Source: an uncultured Prevotellaceae bacterium (lineage in GTDB: Bacteria; Bacteroidota; Bacteroidia; Bacteroidales; Muribaculaceae). From it: a stretch of DNA of 64,000 nt. Below the pieces are notes generated by a model. That model was not told where the DNA came from. It was given only the letters and a program-made list of their open reading frames with translations, and made no database searches. Within the stretch, counting starts at the first letter, position 1. Each line of letters begins with the position of its first letter. The position numbers and the translations under genes are program-made. Below are positions 26,070-35,456 of the stretch, in pieces. Where the stretch lies: assembly GCA_946409635.1 (NCBI GenBank), contig CAMJXD010000001.1, forward strand, positions 144,613-208,612. Direction: 5' to 3'.

Positions 26070-27980
26070 CTCTTGGGTCAACGAGGTGACTTCACCATAG
26101 TTGTGGGCCCAGATCATGGGTTCCTGCAGCCACTTGTAGTTCTTGTAGGCTCCCAGTCGCTCGAGTTCCTGGCGGTTGTACTTCTCCTCGGTCTCGGGGT
26201 CGTAGTTGATGCGCTGGATCCAGGTGTTCTCCTTCTGCTCCTCGGTCAAGCCGTCAATCCAGTAGGCTGAATAGAGGTTGTAAGGACGGCGCAGGGTGGG
26301 ATAAACGATTTCCTGGTTGTCACCGATGCCGTAGTGGTTGCGGTTGTTACTGTAGTGGTAACGGCGCATGTCGGTCCACTGCTCGGGCTGCAGGTACATG
26401 GCGATGTACTTCTGCTGCATCAAGTCGCTCAGCGAGAACTCGCTGGGGTTGAAGAACCAGTGCTTGTTGCCGCGGTCGGTCACCTTGTGCACCGAGATGT
26501 TCTTGCCCTTGTAGTAGTCCTCGTTGTCGAGGAAGGCTGCAATCTGGCCCTCCCAGTACTCGGCAGCCTGGTATCCGGGCTTACCGCCGGCCACTGAGTT
26601 GCCAGGATACTTGTTATCGGTGTTGGCATTGTAGTTCTCGTTGGGATAGAGCCGCAGGAAGGCGTCGAGATGGCGCTGGATGTTCCACTGCGTAGCTTCC
26701 TTGGCCAGCGCACAAGCCTCGGTCTTCCGGCCCATCCAGTAGAGGGCTTCGGCCTTGATGAAATAGAGTTCCTCCATCGTGAAGATGGGGTTATAGGCAT
26801 CGGCTGCGCCGGCATAGGCTCCCATGTACAGGTTAGGATAGTTGGCAATCTTGTAGGAAGTACCCATGCCGATGTTGTTCTCCAGATAACGCATCTTGAT
26901 GCGCTCGCTGGTCACCGAGGGGCTGGCGGGTCCCGTGCGGGCAATCATCAGCAGGCCACAGCGGGGGTCGTTGGCAAAGCCGTCGTGAGCACCCTCGGCA
27001 TTAAACATGCCGCAGGTCATCTCGTTGTCGGGCTTGCTGATGCCCAACAGGTCTACCATGAAGAACTTGCTGGGGATGGCGCTACCCAAGAGGTTGCCAC
27101 GCGACTCCCACGAGTTGATCACGGGCTGGGCGACGCTCCACACAGCGTTCTGGGTGCCCGTGCCGCCGTCCCAGTAGTAGCGGGGCTCGTTGCCAAACCA
27201 CGGCTCACGACCACCCTGGTAGTCAAACACGTCGCCCTTGCGCCACTGGTTGATGGCGGCATCGGCGGCATCGATAATCTGCTGGCACATGGCTACCGAG
27301 CGATCCACATTGGGGATGTTGCGAAGCAGCAGGCGGGCCTTGATGGCCAGCACCAGGCCTTTCCACTTCTCGAGGTCGCCGCCATAGACGCGGTCCTCCT
27401 TGGCTGTCAGGGGCTGGTTGTCGGGATTGTTGACTATCGCGGGATCCTCATACATTTTGATGAGGTCGTCGCATTCCTGCATCATCCAGGCGTAGACCGA
27501 AGCTTGGGTGTCGTAGGTAGGAGCGATGCTCTTGTAAGCCTCGCTGCGGGGAATGTCGCCAAAGGCGTCGGTCGTCAACTGGGTGGACATCAGCATGATC
27601 GTGCGGCCTATCAGCTCATAGTTGGGCGAATTGATGGCCTGGGAGTTCTTCACCAGGTTGTCGGTGTTCTTGCCGATGTCATAGAAGTGGCGGCGCCACA
27701 TCGGGTGACGGTTCATCGTCAGCATCTCCCACTCACACTTGTAGCTGTAGGCGCCCACCGAACTCTTGCCGCCGGTGGTGAGCATCTGTGAGAAGTAGGC
27801 ATAATACTCACTATGGTCATACACAATCTGCTGGGCATAATAGATGATGACGGGCAGACCGTCCTTGGCATCAATCACATGGGCCCTGTCGGGATTGACA
27901 TTGTCATCGAGCACATCGTTACAGCCCACCGACATCAGGAGGGCCAGCATCAATAATGCAATAAATTTGATCTTTTTCAT
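26067..27980 (-). CDS. SusD/RagB-family outer-membrane lipoprotein
   Basis: 637 residues. Lipobox Cys20 (MSVGCNDVLDD). TPR-like helical core typical of SusD proteins: IGRTIMLMSTQLTTDAFGDIPRSEAY (about 127-152), LVLAIKARLLLRN, YIKAEALYWMGRKTEAC-type helix (FIKAEALYWMGR), and the C-terminal DMRRYHYSNN with the usual WTDMRR. It forms the lid of the SusC transporter and binds glycan. 18 bp after susC. Most like the SusD-like (PF12771) branch, judged from the N-terminal DNVNPDRA; exact subfamily is inference. Confidence 0.92.
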   Translation of the reverse strand: MKKIKFIALLMLALLMSVGCNDVLDDNVNPDRAHVIDAKDGLPVIIYYAQQIVYDHSEYYAYFSQMLTTGGKSSVGAYSYKCEWEMLTMNRHPMWRRHFYDIGKNTDNLVKNSQAINSPNYELIGRTIMLMSTQLTTDAFGDIPRSEAYKSIAPTYDTQASVYAWMMQECDDLIKMYEDPAIVNNPDNQPLTAKEDRVYGGDLEKWKGLVLAIKARLLLRNIPNVDRSVAMCQQIIDAADAAINQWRKGDVFDYQGGREPWFGNEPRYYWDGGTGTQNAVWSVAQPVINSWESRGNLLGSAIPSKFFMVDLLGISKPDNEMTCGMFNAEGAHDGFANDPRCGLLMIARTGPASPSVTSERIKMRYLENNIGMGTSYKIANYPNLYMGAYAGAADAYNPIFTMEELYFIKAEALYWMGRKTEACALAKEATQWNIQRHLDAFLRLYPNENYNANTDNKYPGNSVAGGKPGYQAAEYWEGQIAAFLDNEDYYKGKNISVHKVTDRGNKHWFFNPSEFSLSDLMQQKYIAMYLQPEQWTDMRRYHYSNNRNHYGIGDNQEIVYPTLRRPYNLYSAYWIDGLTEEQKENTWIQRINYDPETEEKYNRQELERLGAYKNYKWLQEPMIWAHNYGEVTSLTQE

Positions 27981-27998
27981 AGTCGTTGGCCTCCTGCT

Positions 27999-30900
27999 CT
28001 AGAATGTTGCTTTAAGCGTGAAATTGAAACTGCGCGTGCTGGGCACGTTGTAATTGTCGATGCCAGCGCTACCCGTACCGCCGCCTGTGCCTGCCAGCAC
28101 GGCGGGATCATTGCCGCAGTACTTGGTCAGCAGGAACAGGTTGCGTGCCGTTGCCGTCACAGACAAGCCCTTGACAGGCCAGGTGCGCTTGAAGTGCTTG
28201 CCGATGTCGTAACTCAGCGTCACATAACTCAAGCGTATGTAGGAACCGTCCTCAATGAAGTTGGACGAGACAGTCGAGTAATAGGTGTTGATAAAGTAAG
28301 AGTCAAGCACGATGGGCGTCGTGTTCTTGACATAGGTCGTCGTTCCGTCAGGTCCCGGCACGGCCTGCACGCCGTCGATGATGTACTCGCGGTTGCGGTA
28401 CTTGTCATAGAGGCTGCTCATGCCGTTGGTGATCTGGCTGCGGCCGGTGACATTGACCACGTCACCGCCCTTGCGGCCATCGAACAGGAACGACAGCGAC
28501 GCGTTCTTGTAACGCAGCGTGCTGCCCACACCTAACAGCCAGTCGGGCTCACGGTTGCCAATGTAAAGACCCTTGGCAGCATCGATGATGGGATAACCGT
28601 TCTCGTCACACACAACGCGGCCCTCGGGGTCACGTACGTAGTCCTTGCCCGAAATACCCGTCGAGGATTCATGCAGGCGGGCAACAGGGAAGATGTCACC
28701 ATACTGGGTGCCCTGAATCTCGGTCAACTCGTTGGGCAGGTAAAGCACCTTGCTGCGGTTGAACGAGAAGTTGGCCAGCGCGGTCCACGAGAAGTCATTG
28801 GCCTTGATAAGATCCTGATTGAGTGAAATTTCCATACCGTGGTTCTTCAGGCTACCCTCGTTGCGGGTCTGGAGAATCACACCCGAGGCCGGCGACACGC
28901 GCACGGTCACAATCTGGTTATCGACCGTGGTCGAGTAGTAAGCGATATCCAGGCGGGTCCAGTTGCGGAAGAAGCGCAGGTCGGCACCAATCTCCCACGA
29001 CTTGGTCATCTCGGGCACCAAATCAACGGCACGTGATGTGGTGGGATCAACACCGTAACCGCCGTCGGGGAAAAGGGTCCACTGCTTATAGGTGTCGGTA
29101 AACAAGAAGGCCTGGCAATCCTTACCCACCTTGGCCCAGTTGCCACGCAACTTGCCATAGCTGAACCAGTCGTTGCTCAGGTTAAACAACTCGCTGAAGA
29201 TGACACCGGCTGTTACCGACGGATAGAAGAAAGTAGTCTGGGTGGACTGCCTCAAGGTCGATGAGCCGTCCATTCGGGCAGTAGCCGAAATCTGGGCCAT
29301 CCCCTTATAGTCAAAGCGCAACTCGCCAAAGTGGCCGTAGATGTTCCGCTTGCTGTGATACAGCGTGGGATGGTTGCTGATGAGCAGGTCTCCGTTTGTA
29401 AAATCGGTGTTGTTGAAACTGTAGAATTCACCGCCCAGCTGGAAGTGCTCATTGTAGATCGAGGCTTCCACGCCACGGTTCTCCTTATACTCGAGTCCAT
29501 ACAGGGCACTCACGGTATAGTCCTGGGCAAAGGTGTGCTGATAGGTTGCCAGCAGCTGCATGTTGAGTAGCGAGCCGCGACTGGGCTGGAAACTGTAGGA
29601 ACCAAACTTGGACTGCATGTCCGAGAGTTTGGTCTGGACATCCTCGGCTGTGGGATCGACAAGGTCGCCATCATAGATGCGGGGCACGGTATAGGAGTCA
29701 TACATCGAGTAGCTCTTGTCATAGCCCATCTTGCCGGTAAACACCAGATTCTTGATGGGCTCATAGCTAACCTGCCCGTTGATGATGAAACGGTTGCTCT
29801 CGGTTTGGCTCCAGTCCATATAGCGTCCAAAGTAGGGCGACACGGCGCCGTTGATGCGCTCGGTATCGAGCAGGTTCTCCCAGTGGTCATAGTAGGCCCA
29901 CCAGTTCACATGGCCCTCCAGTGTGCGGTAATCGCTCATGTCCTTGTTGATGCCCCAGTTATAGATGGTGGACATGGAGTTGCCAAAGCCGCGTGACTTG
30001 CGGTTCATGAAGTTGGCACTCAGCTGGATAGTCACCTTGTCGCTGGGCTTATAGATGCCCTTGAGCAGCACATTCACCTGCTTGCGGTAATCCTTGGGAA
30101 CGATACCCTGATTATCGGTGTAGGATGCCGAGGCATAAGAGGAGAATTTCTCCGAGCCTCCGCTCACGCTCACATCATACTTCTGCAGGATGCCTGTCTG
30201 GAGAAACTCTTTCAAGTTGTTGTAGTAACGGTCATTCTCGCCCATATAGGGGCCCCAACCGCCACTGCCCATGTTCTCCTTGTACATGCCCTTGGCACCG
30301 GGGATAAAGGTGCTCTGGATCTTGGGGAGACGATAGGGTGTGTTCAACTCAACGGTTGCCGATGCCGAGACGTTGATCTCGCCACCCTTGCCACCGCTCT
30401 TGGTGGTGACCATGATGACACCGTTGGCGGCTTCCTGGCCATAGAGGGCCGAGGCGGCAGCACCCTTCAACACCGTGATGTTGTCGATGTCGTTGGGGTT
30501 CATGTCGGCCAGTGTGGAGGCACCACCTCTAATGGCCATGCCATCGATGATAATCAGTGGCTCATTGCCCATCGAGTTGTTCATCGACGATATAGCACGA
30601 ATAATGATCTGTGTCGAGGAGTTGGGAGAACTGCCGCCGGTACTCACCTGCAAGCCGGCGACCTTGCCCTGCAGGGTGTTGGCAAAGTTGGTGGCACCAC
30701 CTGCAGTCACCTGTTCCTCGTCAAGGGACTGAACGGCAAAGTTCAGCTTCTTTTTCTCCTGGGTCTGGCCCATGGCGGTCACCACGACCTCACCCAGCAC
30801 TTGGGAATTCTCGTCAAGCGTGATGTTGACCTCGGTCTGTCCCGGGCCTATCTTCACGCTCTTGGGATTCATGCCCACGTAGCTCACGTCGAGCACGTCG

Positions 30901-31094
30901 CCGTCGTTAGCCTCAATCGAGAAACGGCCGTCGAAGTCGGTCGCCGTGCCGCGCGTTGTGCCGTGCACCTTGACCGACGCGCCGATAATCGGCTCGCCGT
31001 CGCTCGACTGCGTCACCACGCCTGTCACCACACGGGCCAGTCCCGGCAGTGACAAGAGGCTTAGGCACAGTAGCAATAGTAACTGTTTTCTCAT
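27999..31094 (-). CDS. SusC/RagA-family TonB-linked outer-membrane transporter
   Basis: 1031 residues. Signal peptide 1-20, carboxypeptidase-regulatory-like domain about 22-100 (VVTGVVTQSSDGEPIIGASV, GTATDFDGRFSI), plug domain about 110-225 (VVVTAMGQTQEKK, LQGKVAGLQVSTGG, PLIIIDGMAIRGG, ITVLKGAAASALYGQEAANG), then a 22-strand barrel ending in an aromatic strand (SFNFTLKATF). Imports oligosaccharides or peptides with its SusD partner using TonB energy. It heads the minus-strand operon 31094-20550. A -7-like TATGTTTG lies at 31163-31156 without a well-spaced TTG. No dedicated regulator (HTCS or ECF sigma) is in the window. Confidence 0.95.
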   Translation of the reverse strand: MRKQLLLLLCLSLLSLPGLARVVTGVVTQSSDGEPIIGASVKVHGTTRGTATDFDGRFSIEANDGDVLDVSYVGMNPKSVKIGPGQTEVNITLDENSQVLGEVVVTAMGQTQEKKKLNFAVQSLDEEQVTAGGATNFANTLQGKVAGLQVSTGGSSPNSSTQIIIRAISSMNNSMGNEPLIIIDGMAIRGGASTLADMNPNDIDNITVLKGAAASALYGQEAANGVIMVTTKSGGKGGEINVSASATVELNTPYRLPKIQSTFIPGAKGMYKENMGSGGWGPYMGENDRYYNNLKEFLQTGILQKYDVSVSGGSEKFSSYASASYTDNQGIVPKDYRKQVNVLLKGIYKPSDKVTIQLSANFMNRKSRGFGNSMSTIYNWGINKDMSDYRTLEGHVNWWAYYDHWENLLDTERINGAVSPYFGRYMDWSQTESNRFIINGQVSYEPIKNLVFTGKMGYDKSYSMYDSYTVPRIYDGDLVDPTAEDVQTKLSDMQSKFGSYSFQPSRGSLLNMQLLATYQHTFAQDYTVSALYGLEYKENRGVEASIYNEHFQLGGEFYSFNNTDFTNGDLLISNHPTLYHSKRNIYGHFGELRFDYKGMAQISATARMDGSSTLRQSTQTTFFYPSVTAGVIFSELFNLSNDWFSYGKLRGNWAKVGKDCQAFLFTDTYKQWTLFPDGGYGVDPTTSRAVDLVPEMTKSWEIGADLRFFRNWTRLDIAYYSTTVDNQIVTVRVSPASGVILQTRNEGSLKNHGMEISLNQDLIKANDFSWTALANFSFNRSKVLYLPNELTEIQGTQYGDIFPVARLHESSTGISGKDYVRDPEGRVVCDENGYPIIDAAKGLYIGNREPDWLLGVGSTLRYKNASLSFLFDGRKGGDVVNVTGRSQITNGMSSLYDKYRNREYIIDGVQAVPGPDGTTTYVKNTTPIVLDSYFINTYYSTVSSNFIEDGSYIRLSYVTLSYDIGKHFKRTWPVKGLSVTATARNLFLLTKYCGNDPAVLAGTGGGTGSAGIDNYNVPSTRSFNFTLKATF

Positions 31095-31336
31095 TCTTGA
31101 TAGGTTTTATTGATTAGGTAATATTAAATATCAAAGGTGGTTTCAGAATGAACTACAAACATACACATTATTTTTCAAACTTTAAAACCATTCCCCATTT
31201 TTAACACTCAAAATTCAATATATTTTGTATTCAGTAACACTTTTTCAATAATTTTTACAGATTAAACAAGCAGACGAATACGCCAAAAGAAAACAAAACA
31301 TCGTATCCACTAAAAAACAGTGATGTTGAGGCAGAA

Positions 31337-31460
31337 GCAGGCCGAAAGTCTGCACAAGGCCAGAGGCCTTGAATAAGCACAACCCCAGGGTGCACAGGCC
31401 GTAGGTCTGAGTGGCCTGGGAAGAATGCGTAAAAAGGAGCGGACCTCGTAGAGGGCCACT
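31337..31460 (+). repeat. Array of short hairpins with 3-5 nt loops
   Basis: At least four stems in about 125 nt: 31337-31353 (GCAGGC/GTCTGC, 5-nt loop), 31355-31371 (CAAGGCC/GGCCTTG, loop AGA), 31395-31409 (CAGGCC/GGTCTG, loop GTA), and an outer AGTGGCC/GGCCACT pair at 31410-31416 and 31454-31460. Two stems contain a G.T pair that is allowed as G.U only in plus-strand RNA, so the plus strand is preferred. Confidence 0.55.
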
Positions 31461-31535
31461 CACTGCCAGCATATATGGTCATCCAGGGAGCCCGAGGTAG
31501 ATATAGTCTCCGCCACCAGACCACAAGGAACTGTA

Positions 31536-31557
31536 GAGACGCAAAATCTTGCGTCTC
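31536..31557. repeat. GAGACGCAA inverted repeat
   Basis: Perfect 9-bp arms (31536-31544 and 31549-31557) with loop AATC. Similar GAGACGCAA palindromes are scattered in Bacteroidetes intergenic DNA; meaning unknown. Confidence 0.65.
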
Positions 31558-31796
31558 CAATCGCTAGGCGTTACCATCTACTACCGCTGAGATTAGACCC
31601 ATGGCGAGAGTCAAATACAGTGGACTGGCTTGCTTGCACTCTGTTGAAGTAATGTCCATTGCCGCCGAAAGAGCTAGCCAGGAGGTGTTGATATTACCTC
31701 AGCTGCCCACCCCTTCCTTAAACACCTTGCCGCTGTCAGTCTTGAACGCCACCGATGCGTTCAAGACAGGAATTGTTGAGCTAAAGACAAGGAAAA

Positions 31797-32648
31797 TCAG
31801 TCAGGATCGTCTGTTTGATACTCGTCTAATGGCACTTTGTTATCTTGTGGAAAAAGCGTTGAATAAATTCGATCTGACTCCTCTACAGTTATTTTGCGTT
31901 CATTAAAACCCGCTCCGGCATAGCAGCCATCAATGAAATCCGCTTCAACAAAATGAAACAGCAAAGGCTGCATGATAATTGATAAACTATTATCGGCTCC
32001 CATTTCATAGGCGCTAAGTTCAGATTCTCCCATCGGGGTAGGCGACATGTTTTTCATCATCATTGCGAAACCTGCAGCATAGGACTCATAATCGGCAGGT
32101 GCTTCATCTTTGCTTTTTTTTGTCATCTCATATATGTATTCCTGTAATCCCGGCTGAAATCCTTTTATGACACCATAACCAGTAAAGAACTTGCATTTTT
32201 CCTCTTCCGGCAGTTCGAGAGGATCCGTATCATCGGGCAGACTTTTCATGTATTCCATAATACTGATAGTGTCTTGAGGTAGTGTCAACTGATGGTTAAC
32301 GGTTTTCATTAGACCATCATAGATACAGCCGTATGGAATACGCTCTTTTTGTGAATTAGTTCCATCAATGAAAAATACTCCTTCCATCGCCCCTATGGCA
32401 AAAGAAATATTCTTAATGGAATCCTGAGTATACTTCATGAAGGGTAAATTTTCTTCAAATCCTCGAATAAACTCAGCTAACTCGGTCTCGCTGAACCCAT
32501 TTTCTGAATAAATAGACTCTGGACTCTCCTTAATAGAACGAATCATAACGTCTCCTAAAGCATAAGAAACCGAGTCAAATTCTGCTACTTCAGCATCTGC
32601 AATCATGCCGAAGCAAAGAAGAAAAATGATTGAAAAGATGTGTCTCAT
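31797..32648 (-). CDS. Secreted protein with possible degenerate FKBP N-terminal domain
   Basis: 283 residues. Signal peptide about 1-19 (LLCFGMIADA). Just after it, EFDSVSYALGDVMI resembles the start of the helical dimerisation domain of FkpA/Mip prolyl isomerases (DSVSYALG), and a second similar block GMKM-like AMMMKNMSP occurs later, but no FKBP catalytic domain follows. The coding sequence is visibly richer in A+T than its neighbours and sits between AT-rich spacers, suggesting transfer. A -7 box TATCTTTG lies at 32675-32668, 20 bp before the ATG. Function unknown; the FKBP_N link is tentative. Confidence 0.7.
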   Translation of the reverse strand: MRHIFSIIFLLCFGMIADAEVAEFDSVSYALGDVMIRSIKESPESIYSENGFSETELAEFIRGFEENLPFMKYTQDSIKNISFAIGAMEGVFFIDGTNSQKERIPYGCIYDGLMKTVNHQLTLPQDTISIMEYMKSLPDDTDPLELPEEEKCKFFTGYGVIKGFQPGLQEYIYEMTKKSKDEAPADYESYAAGFAMMMKNMSPTPMGESELSAYEMGADNSLSIIMQPLLFHFVEADFIDGCYAGAGFNERKITVEESDRIYSTLFPQDNKVPLDEYQTDDPD

Positions 32649-32978
32649 AATGCTATCCTTTTTGCCGCAAAGATACGACTATCTCCTGATAATCGTATTC
32701 GGAATGCGACAAAATTTAGAGAAATATAAAAATGCCATTCACCTCGAAGATGCAGCAGATACGAGCTTGGCGTATCTGATACGAGATGGGCCGTTTGAAC
32801 TGCCGGGTGCTTCGATAGAAGTCAGTGCACATAGTCACCATGAGCACGTCATGGTTGTGGAACAAGTGTTACCGAGGCTTCATACTATGGTTTCCTGTGC
32901 AATGCTATCACTAGAACCGCAAGAGAGAGCCTGGATTTCTCCAGGCTCTCTCTTTAAGTCTTATTACCTATCTGCCAG
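32649..32978. other. Intergenic region, no supported gene
   Basis: 330 bp between the FKBP-like gene and the hexosaminidase. Contains the -7 box at 32668-32675 and, at its end, the hairpin at 32921-32954. One plus-strand open frame crosses it but begins inside the opposite gene and has no signal or family features. Confidence 0.5.
32921..32954. terminator. Hairpin terminator after the hexosaminidase gene
   Basis: Perfect 14-bp inverted repeat (AAGAGAGAGCCTGG with its complement) around loop ATTTCT, 25 bp past the stop at 32979. The minus-strand T-run is weak, so termination efficiency is uncertain. Confidence 0.6.
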
Positions 32979-35456
32979 TTATTTGAAGAGGTAAGTCGTC
33001 ACGCTCTGGTGGCCCAGGTAGAAGGCCTTGGCCTTGATCACCTGAGGCTGATTCTTGATGGTGACGGGACCTGTCCAGCGTGGTGAGTCAAGCGTCGGCT
33101 CGCTGCCGTCGAGGGTATAGGTCACCAGTTCGTCGGGGTACTGCGTATTGATCATCAGCTTGCCATCCTCGAGCTTGATGCCCGGAGGACCCACGCGGAA
33201 GTTGTAGCCCTTACCGTGCAGCAGGGGCAACTCGCGGGTTCCGATCTTGAGGTTAAACTGGTGACGGGCATCGAAATAGGGACCGAGTTCCATCAAGTCC
33301 TTGCTCCACTCAGGGATAGCATTCCATGCACGCTCACTCACGCCCATCATCTTGGGCAACAGCAGGTACTGCACCTCGTCAAACGAGCGCAGCGTCTCGC
33401 CCCACAGCTGTGCCTGCACGCCGATGATGTTCTCGGGTTTCTCGAGCTTGGTTTTGTCTTTGCCTGCCGTGAGGATGTTGATGGGTCTGCCGTCAACAGT
33501 TGTGCGTGCGCTGGCATAGATGTTGGTCGGCAGTGCGCTCCAGGCGTCAAATTCATCGACCTTGCCGCCCCAGTGCAGGCCTTGCTCGTTCTGGTGCCAG
33601 CTGTAGGCCATGTCCATGTAGAAGTTGGTTACATTCGACAGGATGACGGGGTAACCGGCATTGGCCAGACGATAAGGCACGTCGGCCCGCGAGCCCACAG
33701 TGCTCCAGGCGTTCACGCCGGCCACACGCGGGGTCATCAGGGCATCATATTCGGGCGTATTGTCGAGGCCGATTTCCTGCCAGCCCTCGATGCGTATCTT
33801 GCGGGCCTCGAGCAGGGCGCTCACGCGCTTGAGGAAATAGGCATGAACATCATGCTGGGTCTTGAGGCCCTCGCGCTGCATGAGTGCCTGCACATCGGGG
33901 CACTTGTCCCACGCACCGCGGGCCACCTCATCACCTCCAAGATGGACGACCTCCAGTTTGAGGCCGGCCTCTTTATACATCAGCTGCAACTCGCCCACCA
34001 CGCGGTCGATGAAGCGGTACACGTCGTCGCTGGCCACGTTGAGCACATTGTCGTGATAGCTCTGGGCCGAGGTGTAGACGCTCTCGTCTTTCTCGTCCCA
34101 CAGGCGGAACTGCTCGGCCGCAGGATTGCTGGCGGCACGGCTCTTCATGGCCACGATGGCGGCACGGGCATGTCCGGGTGTTTCAATCTCGGGAATGATG
34201 CGGATACCCTTGCGCCAGGCATAGCGCAACAGGTCGATAAACTCGGCACGGGTGAGATAGCCGTTGGCACACTGAGTCAGGTCGTCAGGGTTGCCGTTGC
34301 CGTCAAAGATCTGGGCCAGATAGTCCTTCTCGTCGAGCGTGGCACCGCGGCGCGAGGCCACCTGGGTCAGCTCGGGGAATCCGGGAATCTCCAGACGCCA
34401 GCCCTCGTCGTCGGTGAAGTGGAACTGCAGGGTGTTGATCTTGTAGTAGGCCAGCAGGTCTACCAGGCGCTTGAGTTCGGCGGCATTTGCCACGTTATTG
34501 CGGGCAATGTCGAGCATCAGGCCACGGTAACCAAAGTCGGGCCAGTCGATGACGAAGCAGTTCTGCAGCTTGTGTCCCTTGCTGTGGTCTAGCGCCGAAA
34601 TCAGCGTCTTCACGCCGTTCATCAGGGCAGCCTGGGTGACGCCCACAATCGTGATCTTGCCATTGTGAACACGCAGGGTGTAGTACTCGCGGTTGGTGCT
34701 CAGTTTCTTGTCAAGCAGCAGCTTGATGACGGTACCCTGGCCGCTGGTGGCATAGATGCCACGCTTCTGCAGCTCACTGGTCAGCAGTCCCTTGGCACGA
34801 CGGTAGCCACCCCACTGGAACAGCTTGCCCGTCTTGATGGTCACCAGGTTGCCCACCTGGGTGAAGCCGTCCTCGATGTCCACCTGCTTGGGGGCAGGAA
34901 AGATGTCATAGTCATTGCCCGTGTAGCCGTCGCCGAAGCCGTTGATCAGCTCGTTGTAGCCATACATGTAGTTGCCGTCGGGATAAGCCTTGTGGTCACG
35001 CCACTGTCCGGGCTTGTCGAGCGGCGAACGATTGATTTCCACGGCCAGCGGGTGGGCCATGTCACCATGCAGCACCACGTGGCCGCCGGCAGGCATGTAG
35101 CACTTGTTGACCATTGTGCCGCCCATCACCACGTCGAGCACCAGCGAGTCGCCGGCTGCCAGAGCCTTGTAATTGGCATTAGGCTTGATGCGGTAGTAGG
35201 TCGTCGACACTTCCTCGATGTCCACGGGGCATCCGGCAGGCAGCTTCACGCTACGCGAAAACTGGTTGAAGAAGAACTGCCAGTCGGCATCCAGCGGCTG
35301 GCCAGAAGTGTTCTTGATGACAAACTGCGAGCTGTAATTGTTGGCCGCACTGTTGTTCGTTCCCATGTGCCAGTCCACGGCAATAGGCGACTGGGCGCTC
35401 ATCACGATGGCCGTCAAGGCACAGGAAATGAGAGTGAATAACTTGTTCTGTTTCAT
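32979..35456 (-). CDS. GH20 beta-N-acetylhexosaminidase
   Basis: 825 residues. Signal peptide 1-20 (ends VMSAQ). N-terminal chitobiase-type carbohydrate-binding domain (about 25-160, WQFFFNQFSRSV), GH20b domain (about 185-300, NDYDIFPAPKQVDIEDG), catalytic GH20 barrel (about 305-700) with the acid/base pair Asp509-Glu510 in HLGGDEVARGAW and family motifs YRGLMLDIARN, FHFTDDEGWRLEI and PEIETPGHARA. A C-terminal chitobiase-C-like module follows (YTLDGSEPTLDSPRWTGP). Removes terminal GlcNAc/GalNAc from glycans by substrate-assisted catalysis. Start overlaps the phosphatase stop by 4 bp. No dockerin-like tail. Confidence 0.95.
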   Translation of the reverse strand: MKQNKLFTLISCALTAIVMSAQSPIAVDWHMGTNNSAANNYSSQFVIKNTSGQPLDADWQFFFNQFSRSVKLPAGCPVDIEEVSTTYYRIKPNANYKALAAGDSLVLDVVMGGTMVNKCYMPAGGHVVLHGDMAHPLAVEINRSPLDKPGQWRDHKAYPDGNYMYGYNELINGFGDGYTGNDYDIFPAPKQVDIEDGFTQVGNLVTIKTGKLFQWGGYRRAKGLLTSELQKRGIYATSGQGTVIKLLLDKKLSTNREYYTLRVHNGKITIVGVTQAALMNGVKTLISALDHSKGHKLQNCFVIDWPDFGYRGLMLDIARNNVANAAELKRLVDLLAYYKINTLQFHFTDDEGWRLEIPGFPELTQVASRRGATLDEKDYLAQIFDGNGNPDDLTQCANGYLTRAEFIDLLRYAWRKGIRIIPEIETPGHARAAIVAMKSRAASNPAAEQFRLWDEKDESVYTSAQSYHDNVLNVASDDVYRFIDRVVGELQLMYKEAGLKLEVVHLGGDEVARGAWDKCPDVQALMQREGLKTQHDVHAYFLKRVSALLEARKIRIEGWQEIGLDNTPEYDALMTPRVAGVNAWSTVGSRADVPYRLANAGYPVILSNVTNFYMDMAYSWHQNEQGLHWGGKVDEFDAWSALPTNIYASARTTVDGRPINILTAGKDKTKLEKPENIIGVQAQLWGETLRSFDEVQYLLLPKMMGVSERAWNAIPEWSKDLMELGPYFDARHQFNLKIGTRELPLLHGKGYNFRVGPPGIKLEDGKLMINTQYPDELVTYTLDGSEPTLDSPRWTGPVTIKNQPQVIKAKAFYLGHQSVTTYLFK

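Larger units (their letters stand above)
31095..31796. other. Long AT-rich intergenic region with clustered hairpins
   Basis: About 700 bp without a supported gene. 31095-31320 is AT-rich susC upstream DNA. 31337-31460 holds an array of short hairpins. 31536-31557 is a GAGACGCAA inverted repeat. 31739-31767 is a perfect 10-bp inverted repeat (GTCTTGAACG) with a 9-nt loop near the end of the next gene. Short open frames here lack coding character. Confidence 0.6.

Noticed and set aside
31601..31906. 101-codon plus-strand open frame upstream of and overlapping the FKBP-like gene
   Set aside because: Its second half is antisense to a better-supported gene; no family features.
32605..32994. 129-codon plus-strand open frame across the spacer at 32649-32978
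   Set aside because: Starts within the opposite gene, runs through a terminator hairpin, no recognisable domain.
33216..34592. 458-codon plus-strand open frame opposite the GH20 gene
   Set aside because: Antisense shadow of a well-supported hexosaminidase.
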